In this document: positions 26,122-35,549 of the stretch, one piece after another
How the letters are laid out: each line of letters begins with the position of its first letter
How positions within the stretch are numbered: the first letter of the stretch is position 1
DNA from: Neolewinella persica DSM 23188
GTDB taxonomy: Bacteria > Bacteroidota > Bacteroidia > Chitinophagales > Saprospiraceae
Reading direction: 5' to 3'
Length of the DNA stretch: 59,781 nucleotides
Assembly: GCF_000373105.1 (NCBI RefSeq)
Contig: NZ_KB890448.1
Span: 1 to 59,781, forward strand
Notes under the pieces: model-generated
The model's input: only the letters and a program-made list of their open reading frames with translations
What the model was told of the DNA's origin: nothing
Database searches by the model: none
Program-made: the position numbers and the translations under genes

Positions 26122-26388
26122 TTATTGACCGGAAAAGTATCGCACACCAATCTCTGTGTCTAAGCGCCAAGGGTAAATTTTGGCGGTTACATCCTCCACA
26201 GAAGAAGTGAGATATTGCTGGAACCCCATTCCGCAAAACAGCCCGAATTTTGGGAAAATGAGAAAATTGATTCCAGCACCAATCCGCACTACAGTATTGA
26301 ATTCTCTGGCTGCAGGCTCCCCGAACGGGTCTTCATCTAAATCCGCAAATGGTTCTTCATTATTAAAGACTCTCCTGGTATCGATAAA
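26122..26388 (-). pseudogene. C-terminal remnant of an outer-membrane beta-barrel protein
   Basis: An 88-codon open frame with no usable start. It begins exactly after the TAG stop of the membrane-protein gene at 26389 and in the same frame. Its translation has alternating hydrophobic strands (NTVVRIGAGINFLIF, FGLFCGMGFQQYL) and ends LDTEIGVRYFSGQ then TAA, like the last strands of a porin-type barrel. It has no signal peptide or upstream barrel strands. The likeliest reading is the surviving 3' end of a deleted outer-membrane protein gene, joined to the neighbouring gene by the deletion. Readthrough fusion is possible but less likely. Confidence 0.6.
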
Positions 26389-28023
26389 CTACTTAACGAC
26401 CAAAACCTCCATCTCCAAATCCATGTCCCGCGCATAACGCCGCAGTAAAAGGTTGGCCTCCGCTTCGGTCTGCACCGGTTCTCCCAGATAAAGCAAATAG
26501 CCGGGGGCTCCTTCTTCCAGGCAATCCGCCAGCAACACTGAGGCGGGGATGGAAAAGTTGGTATTCAGCTCTTTGGCTCGCTCAATGGCAATATCGTAGA
26601 CGGGATACAGCCCTTCCAGCAGGATCAGGCCGGAAGCGTCGACGCGGCCCAGCGGGCCGCAGCCATAACTCCGCTCGATGGTTCCGCCTGCGGCGTACCG
26701 AAAATATTGAATGGCATTAGCAGCGGGGCGGGTTGGCGCAACGATGGGTTTACCGATCAGCTCCGGCGTCAAGTCCAATTCGGTCTGGTACCCAGCCTCA
26801 GCGGCAGTGATCGAATGGTCATATTCCCCTTCCAACACTTCTGGTACTTCGTCAGAATCATCGGGTGTTTCTGCGGATTCCAGGTGTTCCAGGTCCGGAG
26901 CGGCAGCAACCTGTCCGGGACGACGTTCCTGCGACCAGTCTGACTGTACCCAGGCTAAACCTCCAAAGGTCAGGAAGGAGGAAATTCCTATCACGAATAC
27001 CCACCACGATAATTCATAGTACCCTGGTCGTTTCCGAATCTCATCGGGATATAAAGACCTTATGGCGTGGCGAATCCGCCAGCGCAGACTTTTCATTAAT
27101 CGCATGGGCTGCTTGAACCATGGCGTCTTTCCTTTTTTTGCGGGAACGATCGTTGCGGCATAGTTGTCGTTACGCAGCAGAACGGGCGTATAGTTTTCCA
27201 CCGAAAGGGGGTCCGTGTATCCGTCCGTCGGTACTGGCGGAGCGGGCGTTTTTCCGGGCGCGGCCGCAGGTGCATTTTTCGAACCAAGGGGCAGGCGTTT
27301 GCGCAGGCCTTCGATCAGCTTCGGCGGCGAAGCCGCCGCTGCCACCCACACGGGTAAACGTGATCGCCGGCCCTCAAACTGGTCCACATGGCTCGGCTCG
27401 ATGAGCCACCGTACCTTATTATCAGGCTGTATTTCCATTAAACCGAATCCGAAGCGCAGGCATTGTCGCTGTAATTCGCGGTAAAAACGGTTGGAGCGAC
27501 GCTCAGAAGCGATGTTGGAAAATATCTTCTGGTCGTACGCCACCCATTGTGCGTCAGCATGAAACCTCATGAACTGAGCAATGGCATAGATGTAGCGGTA
27601 GTACCGCAGCTGGCTCAACCCCAGCCCGGCTATGGCCCACAGCACCAGGAATATGTTCAGTAATAAAAAGTAAACAGCGGGCCGTCCGTAAGACTGCCAA
27701 AGGTTCACCCCCTGCACCTGCGTCCCCGCCATAAAAAGCGCCATTACCGCCAGGGTAATCACCAGCGCGTGCACTCCGATCCGAAAATAGTTGACCCGAT
27801 ACAGCACCTCGTGAGCCTGATCAATTCCCGATGCCTCAACGGTTGCCGTAAACCAATTCAGGTCCGGTTTTTGGTAGGCCAGGCGCGCATCAATCGTGAC
27901 GCCTTCGTAATAATGAGGCTTATGCACCACCCGCGTTCCGCTCGTTCCCGAACGGGGACGAAGTTTGTAATGCTGACGCAGAAAATTAATGGCCAGGCCA
28001 CGTATGTTTTGCTCTGTGTACAT
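26389..28023 (-). CDS. Membrane protein of unknown function
   Basis: A 544-aa protein with no family I can name. An N-terminal domain of about 75 residues (HYYEGVTIDARLAYQ, LNWFTATVEASG) has the alternation of a small alpha/beta nuclease-like or sensor domain, but the key lysine of PD-(D/E)xK folds is not evident. Two transmembrane helices lie at about 83-105 and 118-138 (VHALVITLAVMALFMAG; YFLLLNIFLVLWAIAGL), and a third at about 342-362 (SWWVFVIGISSFLTFGG). An acidic C-terminal region ends in a small alpha/beta segment. Two 18-bp repeat copies lie in frame, encoding NAPAAAPGK in a Pro/Ala linker and AGTQVQ after helix 1; a GGCGGC-GAA-GCCGCC hairpin is also in the coding sequence. Confidence 0.8.
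   Translation of the reverse strand: MYTEQNIRGLAINFLRQHYKLRPRSGTSGTRVVHKPHYYEGVTIDARLAYQKPDLNWFTATVEASGIDQAHEVLYRVNYFRIGVHALVITLAVMALFMAGTQVQGVNLWQSYGRPAVYFLLLNIFLVLWAIAGLGLSQLRYYRYIYAIAQFMRFHADAQWVAYDQKIFSNIASERRSNRFYRELQRQCLRFGFGLMEIQPDNKVRWLIEPSHVDQFEGRRSRLPVWVAAAASPPKLIEGLRKRLPLGSKNAPAAAPGKTPAPPVPTDGYTDPLSVENYTPVLLRNDNYAATIVPAKKGKTPWFKQPMRLMKSLRWRIRHAIRSLYPDEIRKRPGYYELSWWVFVIGISSFLTFGGLAWVQSDWSQERRPGQVAAAPDLEHLESAETPDDSDEVPEVLEGEYDHSITAAEAGYQTELDLTPELIGKPIVAPTRPAANAIQYFRYAAGGTIERSYGCGPLGRVDASGLILLEGLYPVYDIAIERAKELNTNFSIPASVLLADCLEEGAPGYLLYLGEPVQTEAEANLLLRRYARDMDLEMEVLVVK
27257..27274 (-). repeat. 18-bp dispersed repeat, copy 9 (in CDS)
   Basis: Exact consensus on the minus strand, in frame, encoding APAAAP in a Pro/Ala-rich linker of the 544-aa membrane protein. 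Confidence 0.85.
27713..27730 (+). repeat. 18-bp dispersed repeat, copy 10 (in CDS)
   Basis: It reads TGCACCTGCGTCCCCGCC. In the minus-strand 544-aa gene it encodes AGTQVQ just after the first transmembrane helix. Confidence 0.75.
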
Positions 28024-28349
28024 GTGGTTGGGCGAAGATACGGTTTCAGGTTGCAGGTTTCAGGTTGCAGGTTGCAGGTTGTAGGTTGCAAGTTTCAGGT
28101 TGTAGGTTGCAGGTTGCAGGTTGCAGGTTGCAAAATTGCCAGAGGCAATTCAGCAAAATTTTTCTTGGCATCTTTTTAAAAAATTCTCCTCATCACGAAC
28201 GGAGTAAACTGTCTTGTGCGGTAGCCAATCACATATCGCATATCCCAGTAGCGAAGCGAGCTGCCCTATGCGGTAGCCTACCTACTACCCACTCCCAAGG
28301 GCGAAGCCCGTCTACCAAGAAAAAGAGCGAAGCGACTTTCCGTCTATTA
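28024..28349. other. Repeat-rich spacer upstream of the 544-aa membrane protein
   Basis: It holds the heptamer repeat and several short hairpins with 3-nt loops: GGGC-GAA-GCCC near 28301 and AAGCGTGC-GAT-GCACGCTT near 28353. There is no gene. Minus-strand transcription from folD would cross it. Confidence 0.5.
28043..28133 (+). repeat. GGTTGCA heptamer array, single orientation
   Basis: About twelve units of CAGGTTG/TAGGTTG in 7-bp phase with some drift (TTTCAGG, TGTAGG). Unlike the 20.7 and 59.6 kb loci, no complementary arm is seen. It lies just upstream of the 544-aa gene. Confidence 0.85.
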
Positions 28350-29231
28350 TTAAGCGTGCGATGCACGCTTGCTTGCCTTTAAAGTATTCATCAACAAAGA
28401 CACCACGGTCATCGGCCCTACCCCACCCGGTACCGGAGTCATGGCAGAGACTTTACTTTCCAGGCCTTTATAGTCCACGTCGCCACATAAGCGATAACCA
28501 CGGTCGCGGGTGGCGTCGTCGACCCGGTTGATGCCAACGTCGATGATGACGGCACCTTCTTTGACCATATCAGCGGTCACCATTTCCGGAATACCAATCG
28601 CGGCCACCAGAATATCGGCACGTCGGGTATGGAATTCCATGTCTTTTGTCCGGCTGTGGCACATGGTAACGGTGGCGTTGCCAGGGTTCCCCTTCCTGCT
28701 GAGGAGAATGCTCATTGGCGTTCCAACGATGTTGGAGCGGCCCAGAACCACTACTTCTTTCCCACTGGTTTCGATGCCGTAGCGATCAAGCATCGTCATG
28801 ATACCATTGGGCGTAGCGGGCAGATAAGCCGGTAGCCCCAGGGTCATCATTCCGATGTTTACGGGGGTAAAGCCATCGACGTCTTTTTTCGGGTCAATGG
28901 CCAGGTTGATGGCATCCTCATCCAGGTGTTTGGGCAACGGCAACTGTACGATGAAGCCATCCACGTCGGGGTCTTTGTTCAGCTGATCGACAATCTCTAG
29001 AAGCTCAGTCTGGGTAACGTCGGCTCCCCGCCGGATCAGGGTTGACTTAAAACCTACCTTTTCGCAACTCCGCACCTTGTTCCGAACGTAAACCTGAGAA
29101 GCGGGGTCTTCCCCCACCAGAACAGCGGCCAAATGCGGAATTTTTCCACCGGCAAGTCGGATCGTATCTACTTCTAGCTTCAATTCTTCCTTAATTGTCC
29201 CTGCAAGGGCCTTCCCATCCAATACTTTCAT
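28350..29231 (-). CDS. folD: Methylenetetrahydrofolate dehydrogenase / methenyl-THF cyclohydrolase
   Basis: The bifunctional one-carbon enzyme FolD, 293 aa, cytosolic. It interconverts 5,10-methylene-THF, 5,10-methenyl-THF and 10-formyl-THF for purine and methionine supply. Signature segments are YVRNKVRSCEKVGF (catalytic lysine region), VDGFIVQLPLPKH, DVDGFTPVNIG, VVLGRSNIVGTPMSILL (NADP site) and MTPVPGGVGPMTV near the end. It is preceded by a TATCTTTG box 19 bp before the ATG. It stands alone on the minus strand. Confidence 0.97.
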   Translation of the reverse strand: MKVLDGKALAGTIKEELKLEVDTIRLAGGKIPHLAAVLVGEDPASQVYVRNKVRSCEKVGFKSTLIRRGADVTQTELLEIVDQLNKDPDVDGFIVQLPLPKHLDEDAINLAIDPKKDVDGFTPVNIGMMTLGLPAYLPATPNGIMTMLDRYGIETSGKEVVVLGRSNIVGTPMSILLSRKGNPGNATVTMCHSRTKDMEFHTRRADILVAAIGIPEMVTADMVKEGAVIIDVGINRVDDATRDRGYRLCGDVDYKGLESKVSAMTPVPGGVGPMTVVSLLMNTLKASKRASHA

Positions 29232-29250
29232 GACTAATTACGTTTTGCGC

Positions 29251-29258
29251 CAAAGATA
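29251..29258 (-). promoter_or_regulatory. -7 box TATCTTTG, folD
   Basis: Perfect TAnnTTTG on the minus strand, giving a short leader of about 13 nt. No clear -33 TTG is seen. Confidence 0.6.
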
Positions 29259-29514
29259 TAATACACGCGTTGACTAAAATTGAAAAGTGTCAGATGAGCC
29301 ATTTTAGGAGGCCGGATTGTTTCTGATCTGGATTATGTTACACCCGATGCAGCATTTTCTGGTTTGGCACGGTCTTACTCAGGTACAAATGACTCAACGT
29401 TTCAATTGGTCAATGAGGACTTAAGTTTTTGCCAGGGATTCTTCTTCCTGTCCTGCCTTTAGTCGCCTCCGGGTTTTGTCGCACAACTGTCCGTGACTTT
29501 TCCTAGTGGGCGGC

Positions 29515-29522
29515 TACCTTTG
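29515..29522 (+). promoter_or_regulatory. -7 box TACCTTTG, adhesin 2-PorP operon
   Basis: Perfect TAnnTTTG, 127 bp before the ATG at 29650. The -33 element is not clear. Confidence 0.5.
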
Positions 29523-29603
29523 CGTCCTCCCCATGCAACCCTGACCTCTGGCAGAAGCATGGTGTTCGAATATCTAAAGCGTTTCTTGCCAGGCTATTAG
29601 TCA

Positions 29604-29621
29604 GGCGCGAACGCAGGTGCC
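29604..29621 (-). repeat. 18-bp dispersed repeat, copy 11 (degenerate)
   Basis: The plus strand reads GGCGCGAACGCAGGTGCC. It is the one intergenic copy whose GGC end does not face the nearest gene; it faces folD, 370 bp away, with its other end toward adhesin 2. Confidence 0.65.
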
Positions 29622-29649
29622 AAGAATTATTTCTACCAACCTTCCACAG

Positions 29650-32600
29650 ATGCCTCAAATCTACACTCGATCTATTTTTCTTTTGTTTTCTCTGTTTACG
29701 CTTGGCGGAGCCATGCAAGGACAAAACATCCGGATTTCCCAGGGAGGTCAGGTAGAAACCTGTACTGGTATATTTTATGACGCCGGTGGCGCTATGGGGA
29801 ATCATTCAGCCGATGGATCGACGCAACAGATAACACTTTGCTCTAACAACGGGGGTGCGCTGACGCATATGCGGGTGACCTTTCAGAGTTTGGACATTGA
29901 TGGTACACTGCGGGTATTTAACGGTAATGATATTAACGCTCCGGAATTCCCCCCCATTACCGGCGCTGATGGGCCGGGCTTCAGCGTTGCCGCTACGGAG
30001 AGCAATAACACGGGCTGCCTGACTTTCCTTTTTACCAGTACGGGTAGTGAAGCTGGCTGGGCTGCATCAATAAGTTGTAACCGGAGTTGTCAAACCATTG
30101 AAGGTTTAATTACTGCCGTTCCGGCGTCGCTCCCCGATCCCGACGGCTACATAGACATCTGCCCTGGTGACCAGATTACCCTAACCGCCGAGGGCATTTA
30201 CCCTGAAAACGGCCGCCGGTACTCACAAAGTGATGCTACCTCTATTTTTACCTGGAACTTTCAGGACGGAACGGTGCTTTCCGGCCAAAATCTGACCACC
30301 GTATCCCATACTTATGACGAGCCTGGAGGCTACTCTATCCAACTGATCATTGAAGATGCAGATGGGTGCTCCAACACCAATCGGATTCGGCAGAAAGTCC
30401 GTGTAGCTCCGCCACCGCTTTTTACCGCACCAACTAATTTACCTGATAACCTTTGTGTAGGTGAAGAGATAGTCCTTACCGTTGGCCGGCAAGGTGGTGG
30501 GAACGACGTCAACTTCAATCCCGAACCCGTAGAATTTACTTTTGCAACCAGCCAGACCCGTAGTGAATTAACCCCACTCCCCGATGGAAACGGTACGGAA
30601 TATAGCAGCCCGCTGGTCTTCTCCAATTTTAACCCTGGCCAGACCCTCGGTCAGGCTAGTGACCTCGTACGCATTTGTGCGAGCATGGAACACAGTTACC
30701 TCGGCGATCTCGACATCTGGATAACCTGTCCGGACGGTAGCCGACTTGACCTGCATAACTATTTTCGAGGCAACTCCGTAGAACGACAATTACTTGGACG
30801 GGGCGATCGAAATACCACAACGGCAGACCCTCCCGGTCTGTATTGCTGGACGGCCAGTGCGCCCCGCACCATGACCCAGGTAGTAACCAGAAACAACATC
30901 GGTCCCAACCAAACCATGCCGGAGATTGATTATGCCGCCGAAGACCCCTTTAGTACGTTAGTAGGCTGTCCGCTCAACGGGGAATGGAGCCTGAACATAA
31001 GGGACAACATTACCATGGACAATGGCTACATCTACGAATGGTCGATAGAATTTGCCAACTCACTCTACCCGGAACAGGAGTCATTCTTTGTCCCCGTCAA
31101 CGATTTCCGCTTTGAGAATTTCGATAACTTTAGTTTTTACGGAACAGATTCAGTGGTATTTGCTGGCCAGAACCCAGGACCAAATAATATCCGCATCATT
31201 TCTACGGACGACTACAGCTGTGTCTACGATACCTTTATAACCATAAACATCCTCCCTCCATACGACCCAGCGTGTAGTACCTGTGGTCCATTGGTAGACC
31301 GAAGTGTGCTCGATACGGCGATCTGTCTGGGAGAAAGCTTTACGCCCCAGGTAGCGGGCGCTGTTTCTACCTCCTATGAACAGACTTTTGAGTCTTATGT
31401 CAACGCTACCTTCGGCGAACCATTATTTCCTCGTTCAGCAGAAGCACTGAGCAATGTCATTCCCATTAGTGGCTTCACGCCAGATCGCATCACCAACGTG
31501 AATACAGACCTACTAAGCGTCTGTCTCGACCTGGAAAACACCGGAGACCTCAGCGACGTAACGATTCAGTTAGTAGCCCCCAACGGACGGGTTCTCACCC
31601 TGATCGAAAATTTTGGCGGTAACGGGGAGGACCTTAATCAGACCTGCTTCAGCCCGGTTGCTTCAATGCCGCTCAGCAGCGGGACGGCTCCTTATACAGG
31701 TTCCTTCCAGGCGTCTGGTGGCGGCTGGACGGCCTTTAACACCAGCCAGATCAACGGGAATTGGGAATTACTTGCTTGGGATGATCGGGGCAATGACCTC
31801 GGGGAGCTCATCCGATGGTCAATAACCTTCAATTACGACCGTGGTTTCACGTACGCCTGGACCCCCAATGATGGTAACCTTTCGTGTACTGATTGTCCTA
31901 ATCCTACCATTACGCCAACCAGTCCAATTACCTACACTTTGAATGTGATGACGGCAGACGGTTGCACCGACCAGGCAAACGTTAACATTACCATCAATAC
32001 ACTGGACGTAGCGGTGGCAGAATCATTGACCAACCCTTCCTGTCCAGGCACCAATACCGGATCCATTGACCTGACCGTAACCGGCAACGAAGCAGCTTAT
32101 TTTTATGCCTGGAGTGACGGCCCTGCTGTTACCGAAGACCGGAACAACCTGGCTGCCGGGTCTTACACGGTTTCCGTTTCAAATACAGATGGCTGTGAAG
32201 AAGTTTTCACTTACGAACTTACGGAAAGACCATTGTTGAACATTACCCTCGACGAAGTTATTGACGTTTCCTGCTTCGGTGGTTCTACGGGACAGATAAG
32301 AGTAACCACCACCGGTGGCACACCTCCTTATTCCTTCCTTTGGGACGATCCTAACGCACAGGACGATGAGGATGCAGGAGCACTTACCATTGGCACTTAC
32401 AATCTTGTGGTCACCGATGATGTAGGGTGTACCGCGACCTTTAGCGCTACAGTAAATCAACCGGACGACCTGGCTGTGACCTTCCGGTCGCAGAACGTTG
32501 CCTGTAGAAATGGCAACGATGGTTACGCTGTGGCTGTACCAGCGGGTGGGAATGGCGGTTATACTTACGCCTGGTCCAATTCCGGAAACCAAGACAGTAT

Positions 32601-34401
32601 TTTCAACCTTTCGGCGGGCACCTTTGAAGTCACAGTAACCGACCAACTGGGCTGTATGACCGTCAACCGGGTTACCCTTCTGGAGCCAGCTACTCCGCTT
32701 ACTGCCACAATTGCCCAAACGGAACAGGGATGTTTCAATGCTTCGGCAAACCGTGCGGAGGTTATACCCTCCGGCGGTAGCCCAGGTTACGGTTATTTAT
32801 GGAGTAATGGTGAAATCACAGCCGAAGCAATTGCGCTACCGTCTGGCCAAAACAGTGTTACGGTTACTGATGCCGGTGGCTGTGCGCAGGTATTTAATGT
32901 CCTTTTGCAGGACCTGCCCGAAATAACCATTAATATTATCGCAACCGTGCCTAGCTGTAACGACCGCACCGATGGCCGACTTGGAGCCATCCCTACTGGT
33001 GGTGCCGGCACCCGGGAGTCTGATTATTCTTACCTGTGGTCTAACAATGGTAATGGAGTTGCCATTATTAACCTTCCTGGGAATGTCCTTTACAGCGTTA
33101 CCGTTACCGGCCCTCGTGGTTGTACCGGAGAAGCATCGCGCTTCCTTCCAGCGCCTCCTCCCATCACCTTCACCATCGACGAAACGCCGGTCACCTGCTT
33201 TGGTGAATCAAATGGCGGGCTGACCATTCGTAATATCGGAGGACCGAACGTTGGCAATTTTGACCTTCAGTGGAATGCAGCAGCGGGTGGCGGGACGTCT
33301 CCTACCGTTAGTGGGTTGCCAGCAGGGACTAATTACGGTCTGGTGATTACTGATATAGAGGGCTGTTCAGTCGACACAATGTTGACGATTTCTGAGCCTC
33401 CGGTACTGGGAACAGTCTTCAATAAAATTGATGTGAGTTGCTTCGGAGAGTTAGATGGACGGCTTTCAGCACTTGGCTCCGGTGGTGTAGGTGGCTACCA
33501 ATATGCGTGGAGTACCGGAAGTAACCAGAATCAGTTGGCTGGCCTTCCTGCCGGCACTTATACCCTGACCATAACTGATGCTAACCAATGTGAAGACATC
33601 AACAGTATTGAGGTACTTCAACCCGATGAAATAAGCGTAATGGCCACCAGTGAGGCCGTCATCTGCCAGGGCGAGGCTACGGGCACAATCTTCACCTCTG
33701 GAACAGGTGGGCGTCAGCCTTACCTTTTCGGTCTTGGAAACCAGGGCTTTACTCGTAATTCGACTTTCATTGGCTTGTCAGCGGGCACATATACAGCATT
33801 TATCCGGGACAGCTCCGGCTGCCAGGCATCTACCACCGTAGCGGTTGTTGATGGCCCTGAATTCAGCCTTGTTCTCCCGGCGGACTCTACCATTATTTTT
33901 GGGGACAGCATTGACCTGGTACCTGTGGTAACCGGCGGAATTGATACCATCATCTATAATTGGAGAGGATCCTATGAAGGTACTTTGAGTTGCCTTGATT
34001 GTCCGGAGCCAGTGGCTAAGCCTGAATATGAAATCGATTACAGTCTGGTCATCACAGATGGCAACGGATGTTCTGCCGACGACCGGTTCCGGGTAAGCGT
34101 TCGTAAGATTCGCGAGGTGGCAGTTCCTACCGGATTCACGCCTAATGGTGACCTGCAGAATGACCGGTTGATCGTACATGGTCGGCCCGGGACGAAGGTC
34201 GTCAGCTTTGCCGTCTATGATCGTTGGGCGAACCTGCTGTATGAAGCCAATGATTTTGATGTAAACGACGTAGGAATGGGATGGGACGGAACCAGTAAGG
34301 GCCAACCCGTTAATGCAGGCGTATACCTGTATAAGCTGGTCATTGAATATGAAGACAACTCCCGGGAAATCTTATCGGGAGAAACCACCCTAATCCGATA
34401 A
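29650..34401 (+). CDS. Giant adhesin 2: CUB, PKD, P-domain and SprB repeats with T9SS type-B domain
   Basis: A 1583-aa secreted protein from the ATG at 29650 (signal peptide IFLLFSLFTLGGAMQGQ; the GTG at 29617 overlaps a repeat). Domains in order: a CUB-like domain (about 25-150), a PKD domain with SYSIQLIIEDADGC-like GYSIQLIIEDADGC (about 185-250), and two proprotein-convertase P-like domains (about 290-470 and 585-735; LSVCLDLENTGDLSDVTIQL). About nine SprB-type repeats follow (SCFGGSTGQIRVTTTGGTPP, GSYTVSVSNTDGC). A type-B sorting domain ends the protein (PTGFTPNGDLQND, FAVYDRWANLLY, ending GETTLIR). The PorP/SprF gene starts 24 bp downstream, the standard pairing of such adhesins with their T9SS partner. 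It is likely a surface adhesin or gliding filament. Confidence 0.92.
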   Translation: MPQIYTRSIFLLFSLFTLGGAMQGQNIRISQGGQVETCTGIFYDAGGAMGNHSADGSTQQITLCSNNGGALTHMRVTFQSLDIDGTLRVFNGNDINAPEFPPITGADGPGFSVAATESNNTGCLTFLFTSTGSEAGWAASISCNRSCQTIEGLITAVPASLPDPDGYIDICPGDQITLTAEGIYPENGRRYSQSDATSIFTWNFQDGTVLSGQNLTTVSHTYDEPGGYSIQLIIEDADGCSNTNRIRQKVRVAPPPLFTAPTNLPDNLCVGEEIVLTVGRQGGGNDVNFNPEPVEFTFATSQTRSELTPLPDGNGTEYSSPLVFSNFNPGQTLGQASDLVRICASMEHSYLGDLDIWITCPDGSRLDLHNYFRGNSVERQLLGRGDRNTTTADPPGLYCWTASAPRTMTQVVTRNNIGPNQTMPEIDYAAEDPFSTLVGCPLNGEWSLNIRDNITMDNGYIYEWSIEFANSLYPEQESFFVPVNDFRFENFDNFSFYGTDSVVFAGQNPGPNNIRIISTDDYSCVYDTFITINILPPYDPACSTCGPLVDRSVLDTAICLGESFTPQVAGAVSTSYEQTFESYVNATFGEPLFPRSAEALSNVIPISGFTPDRITNVNTDLLSVCLDLENTGDLSDVTIQLVAPNGRVLTLIENFGGNGEDLNQTCFSPVASMPLSSGTAPYTGSFQASGGGWTAFNTSQINGNWELLAWDDRGNDLGELIRWSITFNYDRGFTYAWTPNDGNLSCTDCPNPTITPTSPITYTLNVMTADGCTDQANVNITINTLDVAVAESLTNPSCPGTNTGSIDLTVTGNEAAYFYAWSDGPAVTEDRNNLAAGSYTVSVSNTDGCEEVFTYELTERPLLNITLDEVIDVSCFGGSTGQIRVTTTGGTPPYSFLWDDPNAQDDEDAGALTIGTYNLVVTDDVGCTATFSATVNQPDDLAVTFRSQNVACRNGNDGYAVAVPAGGNGGYTYAWSNSGNQDSIFNLSAGTFEVTVTDQLGCMTVNRVTLLEPATPLTATIAQTEQGCFNASANRAEVIPSGGSPGYGYLWSNGEITAEAIALPSGQNSVTVTDAGGCAQVFNVLLQDLPEITINIIATVPSCNDRTDGRLGAIPTGGAGTRESDYSYLWSNNGNGVAIINLPGNVLYSVTVTGPRGCTGEASRFLPAPPPITFTIDETPVTCFGESNGGLTIRNIGGPNVGNFDLQWNAAAGGGTSPTVSGLPAGTNYGLVITDIEGCSVDTMLTISEPPVLGTVFNKIDVSCFGELDGRLSALGSGGVGGYQYAWSTGSNQNQLAGLPAGTYTLTITDANQCEDINSIEVLQPDEISVMATSEAVICQGEATGTIFTSGTGGRQPYLFGLGNQGFTRNSTFIGLSAGTYTAFIRDSSGCQASTTVAVVDGPEFSLVLPADSTIIFGDSIDLVPVVTGGIDTIIYNWRGSYEGTLSCLDCPEPVAKPEYEIDYSLVITDGNGCSADDRFRVSVRKIREVAVPTGFTPNGDLQNDRLIVHGRPGTKVVSFAVYDRWANLLYEANDFDVNDVGMGWDGTSKGQPVNAGVYLYKLVIEYEDNSREILSGETTLIR

Positions 34402-34425
34402 CTGCAGCCGGCAGACATCGAATTC

Positions 34426-35520
34426 ATGCCTTTGAAAACTTACCTCCAGTTGAATACTTTCTCAAAATTTCTGCCCGTTGCTTGCTTGCTTTTGCTTCCT
34501 TTTTTGGCGCGATCGCAGGATGCAAGGTATAGTTCGATGGCAGCCTCGCCTCAATTGATCAACCCGGCGATGACGGGGCTGATGAACGGTCAGTTGCGAT
34601 TCACCGCCAACTTCCGTGACCTCTACTCCAGCACATTGAGCTCGGAAGGGCTCAAAAGTGTTGCTGCGGGACTGGAATTGCGCCGGCCGGCCGGTAATGG
34701 CAACTTCTTCGGCCTCGGTCTTCAATTACAGCAGGATGAAGCCGGAGCAAGTGATTTTAAGCGTAACCAGGTCCTGCTGAGCTTTAGCTACCAACAATTT
34801 CTCGGTGGCAGCCGGAGGCGCGGTACCGGTCACTACCTGGCAGGCGGCGGGCAGTTTGGCGCAGCCAGCCGGGGACTCGATTTAAACAAGCTTTGGTTCT
34901 CTAACCAATATTTCGTCAATGGCGCAACGCGGGATTCTTATATTGACACGAACCTTCCAACGGGCGAAGGTATTTCGGGAGCGGGGAGTAGCCTTTACCT
35001 TGACACTAACGTTGGACTGGGATGGTTTGCCAATTTTGGAGATCGAATGGGGGCTTACCTCGGTGTAGCCGCTTACCACCTTACCAAGCCTGACGTTTCT
35101 CCTATTGCCGGCAACGTCGATGAACTCGACCAGCGAATCGTCATCCATGGCGGTGGAGAAATACCACTGGGTAGTGGAGATATGAGTTTGTTGCCTGCCT
35201 TCAGGTTTATGGATCAGGGACCAGGTTACGAGGCATTGTTCGGCACTAACCTCCGCTATACTGAACGGGAGTGGAAGGAGGTTGCTTTGCGCGCAGGTCT
35301 TTGGGCCCAGATCAGCAACCAGCTAACGGATAGCCCAGGTCTCAATGCCATGATCGTTTCCGTTGGCCTGGAGACCGAGCGAATTCAATTCGGTATCAAC
35401 TATGATATCTCCGCCGGGCAAATCGGCACCATTTCCAATAGTCGGGGAGGGTGGGAATTAAGCATGATTTACGTTCAGCCAGCTAAATACCGTGACAAAG
35501 TCATTTGTCCGAAGTTCTAA
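34426..35520 (+). CDS. PorP/SprF-family type IX secretion outer-membrane protein
   Basis: A 364-aa outer-membrane protein of the PorP/SprF family. The signal peptide is at about 1-30 (LPVACLLLLPFLARSQ). The family start follows, DARYSSMAASPQLINPAMTG, then repeated barrel strands (FGLGLQLQQDEAG, NVGLGWFANFG, GMSLLPAFRFM-like SLLPAFRFMDQG). SprF in Flavobacterium johnsoniae is needed for surface display of the adhesin SprB encoded next to it; by analogy this one serves giant adhesin 2, and perhaps giant adhesin 3 downstream. It is co-transcribed with adhesin 2 (24-bp gap). Confidence 0.93.
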   Translation: MPLKTYLQLNTFSKFLPVACLLLLPFLARSQDARYSSMAASPQLINPAMTGLMNGQLRFTANFRDLYSSTLSSEGLKSVAAGLELRRPAGNGNFFGLGLQLQQDEAGASDFKRNQVLLSFSYQQFLGGSRRRGTGHYLAGGGQFGAASRGLDLNKLWFSNQYFVNGATRDSYIDTNLPTGEGISGAGSSLYLDTNVGLGWFANFGDRMGAYLGVAAYHLTKPDVSPIAGNVDELDQRIVIHGGGEIPLGSGDMSLLPAFRFMDQGPGYEALFGTNLRYTEREWKEVALRAGLWAQISNQLTDSPGLNAMIVSVGLETERIQFGINYDISAGQIGTISNSRGGWELSMIYVQPAKYRDKVICPKF

Positions 35521-35549
35521 GCCTCTCCCTTGCTTCCGTCAACCATAAT

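Larger units (their letters stand above)
29259..29649. other. Divergent spacer between folD and giant adhesin 2
   Basis: About 390 bp with no convincing gene. It contains the adhesin -7 box and repeat copy 11. Confidence 0.5.

Noticed and set aside
32179..32718. 179-aa minus-strand ORF within giant adhesin 2
   Set aside because: It is antisense to the SprB repeat region; repeat structure keeps the frame open by chance.
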